This document shows positions 40,912-47,449 of a stretch of 50,114 bases of DNA, piece by piece; position 1 is the first letter of the stretch, and the number at the start of each line of letters is the position of its first letter. The stretch is from Burkholderiaceae bacterium 16 (GTDB lineage: Bacteria > Pseudomonadota > Gammaproteobacteria > Burkholderiales > Burkholderiaceae). A program made the translations under genes and the position numbers. The notes beneath the pieces are model-generated. The model had not been told where the DNA came from. It was given only the letters and a program-made list of their open reading frames with translations, and did no database searches. The DNA lies in NCBI GenBank assembly GCA_000955785.1, contig JYOD01000098.1:19559-69672 (forward strand), in the 5' to 3' direction.

Positions 40912-41124
40912 TCAGGAGCCGCGGCAGGTTGGCGGGAATACGCACCAGCCGCCGTCCCGGTGCCGGAAGAAGAAGATGGCCAGTGAGCCGGCGGGGCGGT
41001 TGACTTCCGCGCACACACAGCCGCCCGACATGCCGGGCGGGTGCACGCGGGTGATCCTGGCGTCGTCCGTGGAACCCAGCCACTTGTGGACCAAGCCGCG
41101 TAGCGACGTGACGGCCGATTGCAT
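40912..41124 (-). CDS. Small conserved protein of unknown function
   Basis: A 70-residue protein with AAGGAG 6-7 nt before its ATG at 41124. It begins QSAVTSLRGLVHKWLG and ends with a hydrophobic-aromatic stretch, SLAIFFFRHRDGGWCVFPP. I recall proteins of this shape (Arg/Pro middle, then LAIFFFRH-DGxWxVFPP) in Cupriavidus and Ralstonia, with no function assigned. Four cysteines, two in GGCVCAE. Monocistronic, between the flagellar and benzoate operons. Confidence 0.7.
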   Translation of the reverse strand: MQSAVTSLRGLVHKWLGSTDDARITRVHPPGMSGGCVCAEVNRPAGSLAIFFFRHRDGGWCVFPPTCRGS

Positions 41125-41365
41125 TTCACACTCCTTCGGTTCTTGCGACCGACCTGCGACCTTATGGCCGGGGTTGGCCGGTACGGTTTTCATGCTTGCA
41201 GTATTGCTCTTGCGCGCTGGCGGCGAAATCGGCCAAGGCTGAAAACGATATCAGATGGAGGGCAACAACGGTGTCCGTGGCAGGCTGGCCCGTGTCAGCG
41301 GATGCTGACAAAGTGGTAGCCGATCCGCCGTGCCGGGCCCGTTTCCTGTGCAGTATTGGCCGAGT

Positions 41366-42151
41366 TCAGCCCAGGTCGCCGCCGCCTACCGGCAGGACCG
41401 TGCCCGTGATGTAGGAGGCCTCGTCGGACGCAAGGAACAGGATGGCGCGCACTTGTTCGTCGATGGTGCCGTAGCGGCGCATCAGGCTGGAGCCGATGGT
41501 CTGGTCAACGATCCCCTGATACCAGATGGCTTCCTGCGGGGTCTGCTCCGCCGTGTTGCGCGGCACTTTGCGCGGCGGCGCCTCGGTGCCGCCGGTGGCG
41601 ACCGCGTTGACGCGGATGCCGTCCTGCGCATGCTCGAAGGCCAGGCTGGCGGTCAGTGCGTTGACGCCCCCCTTCGCGGCCGCATAAGGCACGCGGTGGA
41701 TGCTGCGCGTGGCGATGGACGAGATATTGACGATCGTCCCCTGCCGGCGCCCGATCATGGCGGGCAGCACGGCGCGGCAGCACCACAGGGTGGGGAACAG
41801 GGAGCGGCGGATCTCGGCTTCGATCTGCGCTTCCTCGTATTCCTGGAAGGGCCTGGCCCAGATGGTGCCGCCCACGTTGTTGACGAGGATATCGATGCGG
41901 CCGTAGGCCTGCAGCGCGGCGCTGGCCATCTGGCAGGCGCCGGCGTAGGTTTCCAGGTCGGCCTCCACCGCCAGCGCCCGGCCGCCATTCGCGGCGATTT
42001 CCGCGGCGACCTCATGCACCAGTGGCGAGCGGTCGACCAGTAACAGGCTGCCGCCCTCGGCCGCAGCGGCGAGCGCCACGCCGCGTCCGATCCCTTGTGC
42101 GGCGCCGGTGACGATGGCGGCTTTTTCGCTGAAGCGCGCGTTTGTGTTCAT
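41366..42151 (-). CDS. benD: BenD, benzoate cis-diol dehydrogenase (SDR)
   Basis: A 261-residue short-chain dehydrogenase. The cofactor motif is GAAQGIGRG (G-x3-G-x-G), followed by NNVGGTIWARPFQEY, which is characteristic of BenD/XylL, and the catalytic Ser-Tyr-Lys (ISSIA, YAAAKGG). Family knowledge: oxidises 1,6-dihydroxycyclohexa-2,4-diene-1-carboxylate with NAD+ and decarboxylation to catechol. Last gene of catA-benABCD; 43 bp after benC. Confidence 0.95.
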   Translation of the reverse strand: MNTNARFSEKAAIVTGAAQGIGRGVALAAAAEGGSLLLVDRSPLVHEVAAEIAANGGRALAVEADLETYAGACQMASAALQAYGRIDILVNNVGGTIWARPFQEYEEAQIEAEIRRSLFPTLWCCRAVLPAMIGRRQGTIVNISSIATRSIHRVPYAAAKGGVNALTASLAFEHAQDGIRVNAVATGGTEAPPRKVPRNTAEQTPQEAIWYQGIVDQTIGSSLMRRYGTIDEQVRAILFLASDEASYITGTVLPVGGGDLG

Positions 42152-42194
42152 GGCGTATCCGTGATCCGTATTCCGTATTCCGTGAAAAGGTGAG

Positions 42195-43214
42195 TCAGGC
42201 AGCGTTGCTGGCCGAGAATTTCTCGTAGTGGAAGCTGGCCGGCGTCACGCCGGCGTCCTGCAGCCAGCCGCGCACCGCGTCCACCATGGCGACCGGGCCG
42301 CACAGGTAGATGTCGACGTTCCCGCCATTGAGCCAGGTCTGCTCCACGTGCTGGGTCACATAGCCCTTGCGGGTTTCGCTGCCGACCGGGTCGAGCACGC
42401 AGGTGCGGTACTCGAAGCCGGCGAGCTTGCGCTTTGCTTCGTCGAGCTGTTCCAGGGCCACCAGGTCGATCTCATGCGTCACGCCGTACACCAGGCGGAT
42501 CGGATGCGGGCTGCCGTTCGCGGCCAGCACGTCCAGCATGGACAGGAAGGGCGCGATGCCGGTGCCGCCTGCCAGGAACAGCACAGGACGGGTCACTTCG
42601 CGCAGGTAGAAGCTGCCATAGGGGCCGGCGAAGGAAATGGGCTGGCCGGGCAGCGCCTCCCTGCTCAGGAACTCGCTCATGCGGCCGTTGGGCACGTTGC
42701 GCACCACAAACGAAGTGCGCCCGGCGCCGGGGGCGGAGCTGAACGAGTACGAACGGGTCAGGCCGGTACCCGGAATTTCCACGTTCACATACTGCCCCGC
42801 CAGGAATGTCGGCGCGGCGGTCTCGCCGAGGTCGATCGAGAACCCGATGGTGGAATCGGACAGCTTGTCCACCGCCGCCAGCTTGCCCTGATAGCTGGTC
42901 ACGCCCGTCTTGCAGGCGGCCGACGACGCCGGCACCTTGATCACGCAATCCGAGCGCGGGCGCGTCTGGCACGCCAGCACGTAGCCCTTGGCCGCTTCCT
43001 CGGGCGTCAGCGCGTCTTCGATATAGCTCGACTCTGGCAAGTCGTACTCGCCGGATTCGCACAAGCCGCGGCAGGTGCCGCAGGCGCCGTCGCGACAGTC
43101 CAGCGGGATATTGATCTGCTGGCGGTAAGCGGCGTCGGACAGGGTTTCATTGGCGGCGCAGGTGATGAAGCGGGTGACGCCGTCTTCGAACTGCAAAGCG
43201 ATGTTGTATTCCAT
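42195..43214 (-). CDS. benC: BenC, benzoate 1,2-dioxygenase electron transfer component
   Basis: A 339-residue reductase. The N-terminal plant-type ferredoxin has CRDGACGTC, then VLACQTRP (four 2Fe-2S cysteines). The FAD domain has RSYSFSSAPG, and the NAD domain has FLAGGTGIAPFLSML and DIYLCGPVAMVD. Family knowledge: passes electrons from NADH to the BenAB oxygenase. The gene lies 25 bp after benB. Confidence 0.96.
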   Translation of the reverse strand: MEYNIALQFEDGVTRFITCAANETLSDAAYRQQINIPLDCRDGACGTCRGLCESGEYDLPESSYIEDALTPEEAAKGYVLACQTRPRSDCVIKVPASSAACKTGVTSYQGKLAAVDKLSDSTIGFSIDLGETAAPTFLAGQYVNVEIPGTGLTRSYSFSSAPGAGRTSFVVRNVPNGRMSEFLSREALPGQPISFAGPYGSFYLREVTRPVLFLAGGTGIAPFLSMLDVLAANGSPHPIRLVYGVTHEIDLVALEQLDEAKRKLAGFEYRTCVLDPVGSETRKGYVTQHVEQTWLNGGNVDIYLCGPVAMVDAVRGWLQDAGVTPASFHYEKFSASNAA

Positions 43215-43239
43215 GGCGTGATTCCTCCGGCGCGTCCGC

Positions 43240-43740
43240 TCAGATGTGATAGATGTCGATGACCTGGTTGATGTAGTCGTTTTTCAGCACGATGTACTTG
43301 TCCAGGATCTGCGGGCGCCCGCCGGCAAAGTCGATGACGTAGCGCGACATGCCGAAGTAGCTGTAGTTGGTCTTGTAGCGGTGGCTCAGCGTGTGCCAGT
43401 TGAAGCGCACCGTGCAGACGCTGCCTTCCTGGCGCTCCAGCTCGACGTTGCTGAGGTTGTGGCTGGTGCGGGTGTCCGGCATGGTGGCGCTGGAGCGCTC
43501 GGTCTTGATGCGGAACACGCGGTCTTCCAGGCCCTGGCGGTTCGGGTAGTAGATCAGCGAGATCTCGCGCTGGGGGTCGGTTACCAGCGTGTCGTCATCG
43601 TCCCAGGATGGCATCCAGAACGCAGCATCCGGGTGATAGCAGGCCAGCCATTCATCCCATTGTTCGTCGTCCAGCAAGCGGCTTTCCCGGTAGAGGAAGG
43701 ACTGGATATCCGCGAGGCTGATCGTGGCGGTCGTGGTCAT
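43240..43740 (-). CDS. benB: BenB, benzoate 1,2-dioxygenase beta subunit
   Basis: A 166-residue small subunit of the ring-hydroxylating oxygenase (cystatin-like fold): ISLADIQSFLYRESRLLDDE, WLACYHPDAAFWMPSW and SHNLSNVELE. Structural rather than catalytic in most members. Its ATG overlaps the benA stop as ATGA. Confidence 0.96.
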   Translation of the reverse strand: MTTTATISLADIQSFLYRESRLLDDEQWDEWLACYHPDAAFWMPSWDDDDTLVTDPQREISLIYYPNRQGLEDRVFRIKTERSSATMPDTRTSHNLSNVELERQEGSVCTVRFNWHTLSHRYKTNYSYFGMSRYVIDFAGGRPQILDKYIVLKNDYINQVIDIYHI

Positions 43741-45116
43741 GCTTCGCTCCCTGCTTTGCTTGCTTCGGCCCCGGTGGCCTTCTTCATCACGTCCAGCCAG
43801 TAGCGGTGCTGCACCGTGTACAGGCCTTCGTCCTCTGTCTTGACGCCGCTCATCAACGGCTTGAGGCCAATCTTCTGCGCGGCCTCGTCGGCGCCTTCCA
43901 CCCAGTGCGTGGCGCCGCGGCACATGTCGTTCCATTCCACCGCGCTGCCGGCATAGCCTTGCTGGCAGGCGCGGAATTCTTCCAGGTCGTCGGGCGTGGC
44001 CATGCCGCTGACGTTGAAGAAATCCTCGTACTGGCGGATGCGGCGCGCGCGCGCCTCGTCGGCCTCGCCCTTGGGCGCGATGCAGTAGATGGTGACTTCG
44101 GTCTTGTTGACGGAAAGCGGGCGCAGCACGCGGATCTGCGAGCCGAACTGGTCCATCAGGTAGACGTTCGGGTACAGGCACAGGTTGCGCGAGTTCTGGA
44201 TCATCCAGTCCGCCGTCTCGGCGCCGCAGCGCTCGGCGAATTCCTCGCGCCGGCTGAAATTCGGCCGGTCTTCGGGATTGGCCCAGCGCGACCACAGCAG
44301 CATATGGCCGTGATCGAAGGCGTAGAAGCCGCCGCCTTGCCGGCCCCAGTTGCCCGCGTCCATCGCGCGGATCTTGTCCTCGCGGGCGTTCTCCTGCTTG
44401 CGGTGGTTGGTGGTGGCGGCGTAGTTCCAGTGCACCGCGGAGACGTGATAGCCGTCGGCGCCGTTCTCGGTCTGCAGCTTCCAGTTGCCTTCGAAGGTAT
44501 AGGTGGACGCGCCGCGCAGCACTTCGAGCCCGTCGGCGGACTGGTCCACGATCATGTCGATGATCTTGGCGGCTTCGCCCAGGAAATCCTTGAGCGGCGC
44601 CACATCCGGGTTCAGGCTGCCGAACAGGAAACCGCGGTAGTTTTCAAAGCGTGCCACCTTTTTCAGGTCGTGCGAGGCTTCCTTGTTGAAGCAGTCGGGG
44701 TAGCCGGCGCCCTCCGGATCCTTGACCTTGAGCAGCTTGCCGCTGTTGTTGAAGGTCCAGCCGTGGAAGGGGCAGGTGTAGGTCGCCTTGTTGCCGCGCT
44801 TGTGGCGGCACAGCATGGCGCCGCGATGGGTGCAGGCGTTGATCAGCGCGTTGAGTTCGCCCTGGCGGTTGCGCGCGATCACGACCGGCTGGCGGCCGAT
44901 GTAGGTCGTGTAGTAGTCGTTGTTGTTGGGGATCTGGCTTTCGTGCGCCAGGTAGATCCAGTTGCCCTCGAAGATGTGCTTCATCTCGAGTTCGAACAGC
45001 GCTTCATCGGTAAAGGCGCTGCGATGCAGGCGGTAGTCGCCGGTTTCGCGGTTTTCCACCAGGTAGTCGTCCAGCCGCTTCAGGGTCGGGCTGTTGTCCG
45101 GGTAAATGGGGATCAT
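43737..45116 (-). CDS. benA: BenA, benzoate 1,2-dioxygenase alpha subunit
   Basis: A 459-residue catalytic subunit. The Rieske 2Fe-2S site is C95-T-H97 and C115-P-F-H118. The mononuclear iron site lies in ENGADGYHVSAVHWNY (Asp and two His). Family knowledge: dioxygenates benzoate to the cis-diol. AGGAGA precedes the ATG at 45116, and a GCATCC/GGATGC hairpin at 45129-45144 lies just upstream in the catA-benA spacer. Second gene of the operon, 118 bp after catA. Anthranilate dioxygenase is a related alternative, but BenD next door supports benzoate. Confidence 0.96.
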   Translation of the reverse strand: MIPIYPDNSPTLKRLDDYLVENRETGDYRLHRSAFTDEALFELEMKHIFEGNWIYLAHESQIPNNNDYYTTYIGRQPVVIARNRQGELNALINACTHRGAMLCRHKRGNKATYTCPFHGWTFNNSGKLLKVKDPEGAGYPDCFNKEASHDLKKVARFENYRGFLFGSLNPDVAPLKDFLGEAAKIIDMIVDQSADGLEVLRGASTYTFEGNWKLQTENGADGYHVSAVHWNYAATTNHRKQENAREDKIRAMDAGNWGRQGGGFYAFDHGHMLLWSRWANPEDRPNFSRREEFAERCGAETADWMIQNSRNLCLYPNVYLMDQFGSQIRVLRPLSVNKTEVTIYCIAPKGEADEARARRIRQYEDFFNVSGMATPDDLEEFRACQQGYAGSAVEWNDMCRGATHWVEGADEAAQKIGLKPLMSGVKTEDEGLYTVQHRYWLDVMKKATGAEASKAGSEA

Positions 45117-45234
45117 GAGGTGTCTCCTGCATCCGTGCGGATGCGCCGGGCCGTGAGGTGTCCTCAGGGCGGCCCTGATGTGGCTGCAGCGGCCGGCAGG
45201 TGCGCCGGCTACGTCTTTCCTGTCTTGGGGGCGC

Positions 45235-46149
45235 TTACGCGGCGGCGCGCTTGCGTTCCACTTCCGGCGCCGGCGCCGCGGCGCATTCGCCGTACAGGCG
45301 GAAGTCGAAATCGATGGAGGCAAACGGCTTGCCCAGGCCGCGTTTGGCAAGTTCCTCCGGGGCGTCGATATGCCTGACGGCCGGCACCAGCCCCTCGCGG
45401 CTGGCGAAGGCGAAGTCGTCCCACAGGTATTCGTCGCCGTCGATATTGATCTGGGTGGTCAGCTTGCGATGGCCGGGGGCCGAGACGAAGAAGTGGATGT
45501 GGGCAGGCCGGCGTCCGTGGCGGCCCAGCAGGTCCAGCAGGCGCTGGGTGGTGCCTTGCGGCGGGCAGCCGTAGCCCATCGGCACGTTGCTGCGGAACTG
45601 GTAGCGGCCCTCGCCGTCGGTCACGATGGTGCGGCGCAGGTTGAAGTCCGACTGGGTCTTGTCGAAGAACGAGTAGTTGCCAAGCAGGTTGGCATGCCAG
45701 ACCTCCACCGAGGCGCCGGGCAGCGGCTTGCCGTTGGCGTCATACACCGTGCCCTGCATGAACAGGACCTCGCCCTTGCCGTCCTCGCTGCCGTCGTCCA
45801 GCCGGGCGAAACCTTCGCTGGCCGGTGCGCCGGCCACGTACAGGGGACCCTCGATGGTGCGCGGTGTGCCGCCGCTCAGGCCGGCCTTCGCCTCGGCTTC
45901 GTCGGCGCGGATGTCCAGGAAACGCTCCAGGCCCAGGCCAGCGGCCACCAGGCCAAGCTCAGGGCCGGCCTCGGCGAAATACTCGATGCCCTTCCAGACT
46001 TCGCTTGCGCTCAGGTCAAGGTCCTCGATGGCCTTGAACAGGTCGGCGCTCAGGCGGGCCACCACGCTTTGCACGCGGGCGTCGACATTGCCCTTGGCGG
46101 TGTCGACGATGAACGCTTTCACCAGCGCTTCGATTTCCGGGTGAGTCAT
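45235..46149 (-). CDS. catA: CatA, catechol 1,2-dioxygenase
   Basis: A 304-residue intradiol dioxygenase. The N-terminal helical dimer domain is followed by IEGPLYVAGAP (iron Tyr), GRYQFRSNVP (iron Tyr) and RRPAHIHFFVSAPG (two iron His). Family knowledge: cleaves catechol to cis,cis-muconate. GGAG lies 7 nt before the ATG at 46149. Placed first in the operon, so ring cleavage and benzoate oxidation are induced together; no catB or catC is seen in this window. Confidence 0.96.
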   Translation of the reverse strand: MTHPEIEALVKAFIVDTAKGNVDARVQSVVARLSADLFKAIEDLDLSASEVWKGIEYFAEAGPELGLVAAGLGLERFLDIRADEAEAKAGLSGGTPRTIEGPLYVAGAPASEGFARLDDGSEDGKGEVLFMQGTVYDANGKPLPGASVEVWHANLLGNYSFFDKTQSDFNLRRTIVTDGEGRYQFRSNVPMGYGCPPQGTTQRLLDLLGRHGRRPAHIHFFVSAPGHRKLTTQINIDGDEYLWDDFAFASREGLVPAVRHIDAPEELAKRGLGKPFASIDFDFRLYGECAAAPAPEVERKRAAA

Positions 46150-46254
46150 TTGTCTGCTCCTTGTCTCTGGTTTTCTGGGTGGGGTCCGTCTTGCAAGGCG
46201 CCGTTCATGTGGCCTTGCCTTGGCTTCCGGCATGGCGGCGTGATTCGAACTAAA

Positions 46255-46269
46255 ATGCCAAAAAGGTAT
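46255..46269. promoter_or_regulatory. LTTR site 3, catA-proximal (ATGC-N7-GTAT)
   Basis: ATGC, seven bases, GTAT differs in one base of the left half from the BenM/CatM consensus ATAC-N7-GTAT. It lies 106 bp upstream of the catA start and 58 bp from the next site. Confidence 0.6.
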
Positions 46270-46326
46270 AAAAAATCGTTGTCACAGCCTGATGCGAAGA
46301 ATAGGAGCGCTGAATTTGGCGGTCCA

Positions 46327-46341
46327 ACACTGTTTTAGTAT
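46327..46341. promoter_or_regulatory. LTTR site 2 (ACAC-N7-GTAT)
   Basis: ACAC, seven bases, GTAT: one base off the BenM/CatM consensus, and eight bases from the perfect site at 46349. Confidence 0.6.
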
Positions 46342-46348
46342 TGGCTGA

Positions 46349-46363
46349 ATACTCAAAAGGTAT
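46349..46363. promoter_or_regulatory. LTTR site 1, perfect BenM/CatM consensus
   Basis: ATAC-TCAAAAG-GTAT matches ATAC-N7-GTAT exactly. Its right half overlaps the ATG of the LysR gene at 46362, so binding would also affect the regulator's own expression, or the gene starts at the TTG at 46368. Confidence 0.75.
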
Positions 46364-47279
46364 GGCTTTGGACTTGCGTCACTTACGTTACTTTGTCGCC
46401 GTCGCGGAGGAACTCAACTTCACTCGCGCCTCCGAGCGGCTGCATATCGCGCAGCCACCGCTGAGCCGGCAGATCCAGCAGCTGGAAGAGGGGTTGGGGG
46501 TGCAGCTGTTCGAGCGCAACGCGCGGCCGCTCAAGCTGACCGAGGCCGGGCGCTTTTTCTACGCGCATGCCCTGCAGTTGCTGGCGCAGGCCGCGGAACT
46601 GGAGTCGATGACCCGGCGGGTGGGACAGATCGAGCGGAAAATGTCGGTCGGCTTTGTCGGCTCGACGCTGTACGGCATGCTGCCCAAGATCATCCGGCGC
46701 TTCAGGACCGAGCACCCGGAGATCGAACTCAGCCTGCACGAGATGACCACCATGGACCAGATCGCGGCGCTCAAGCAAGGCACCATCGACGTGGGGTTTG
46801 GCCGCATACGGCACGAGGACCCGAATGTGCGCAGGGTTGTGCTGCGCGAGGAGCGCATGATCGTGGCGCTGCCGGTCGGGCATCCGCTCTCGCTGGTCAA
46901 GCCGGTGCTCTCGCTGCACGACCTGCTGGGCGAGACCCTGATCATCTTTCCCAAGGCGCCCCGTCCCAGCTATGCCGACCAGGTGCTGGCGGCGTTCCAT
47001 GACCGCGCCTTACAGCCGGGGCGCATCCATGAGGCGCGCGAGCTGCAGATCGCATTGGGGCTGGTGGCGGCGGGGGAGGGTATTTCTATCGTCCCGAGCA
47101 GCGTGCACGGTCTCAAGCGGGACGACATCAGCTACAAGGAACTGGACGATCCCAACCTGGTGTCGCCTATCATCATGAGCACGCGCAGCCTCGATGAGAC
47201 CGAGGAGATCAGCGGCATGCTCGACATGATCTACCGGCTGTACGAAGAGGAGAAGCTGGACTTCCTGCCGCCGGGCTAG
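46362..47279 (+). CDS. benM: LysR-family regulator of catA-ben (BenM/CatM type)
   Basis: A 305-residue LTTR: HTH region LRHLRYFVAVAEELNFTRASERL, AQPPLSRQIQQLEEGLGVQLFER, and an effector domain with VGFVGSTLYGMLPKII, typical of the BenM/CatM/CatR group. Family knowledge: activates benzoate/catechol genes with muconate (and benzoate) as effector. Divergent from catA-benABCD, with three matching operator sites in between. Start alternatives: ATG at 46362 (only one base after AAAAGG) or TTG at 46368 (7 nt after AAAAGG, better spaced). Confidence 0.92.
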   Translation: MALDLRHLRYFVAVAEELNFTRASERLHIAQPPLSRQIQQLEEGLGVQLFERNARPLKLTEAGRFFYAHALQLLAQAAELESMTRRVGQIERKMSVGFVGSTLYGMLPKIIRRFRTEHPEIELSLHEMTTMDQIAALKQGTIDVGFGRIRHEDPNVRRVVLREERMIVALPVGHPLSLVKPVLSLHDLLGETLIIFPKAPRPSYADQVLAAFHDRALQPGRIHEARELQIALGLVAAGEGISIVPSSVHGLKRDDISYKELDDPNLVSPIIMSTRSLDETEEISGMLDMIYRLYEEEKLDFLPPG

Positions 47280-47353
47280 GAACCGATCTAATGCGCAGAG
47301 GTTGCCGCCTGGACGGGAAGGGGATTGATTTTATTGGGTTTTTCCTTGTCAAC

Positions 47354-47365
47354 TCTTATATAAGA
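47354..47365. promoter_or_regulatory. Palindrome upstream of acnB promoter
   Basis: TCTTATATAAGA is a perfect 12-bp palindrome, followed by a second ATAAG half. It ends 10 bp before the -35 box. GntR-type regulators of TCA-cycle genes in Betaproteobacteria bind sites of this look, as far as I recall; the regulator is not here. Confidence 0.5.
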
Positions 47366-47375
47366 TATAAGACGT

Positions 47376-47404
47376 TTGACCTAAAACGCACTTCCCTTTA
47401 AAAT
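47376..47404 (+). promoter_or_regulatory. Sigma-70 promoter of acnB
   Basis: TTGACC (47376-47381), a 17-bp spacer and TAAAAT (47399-47404) form a near-consensus promoter 45 bp before the acnB start. The region 47280-47449 is AT-rich compared with its surroundings. Confidence 0.75.
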
Positions 47405-47449
47405 CGCGGCACAACCGGTTTTTGCAACCCTATTACTCCGCAGGTTCCC

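Noticed and set aside
40680..41129. A 149-codon minus-strand frame overlapping the small 70-residue gene
   Set aside because: Composition is Ser/Arg/Pro-rich and shadow-like, while the 70-residue frame has a well-placed AAGGAG and a recognisable C-terminus.
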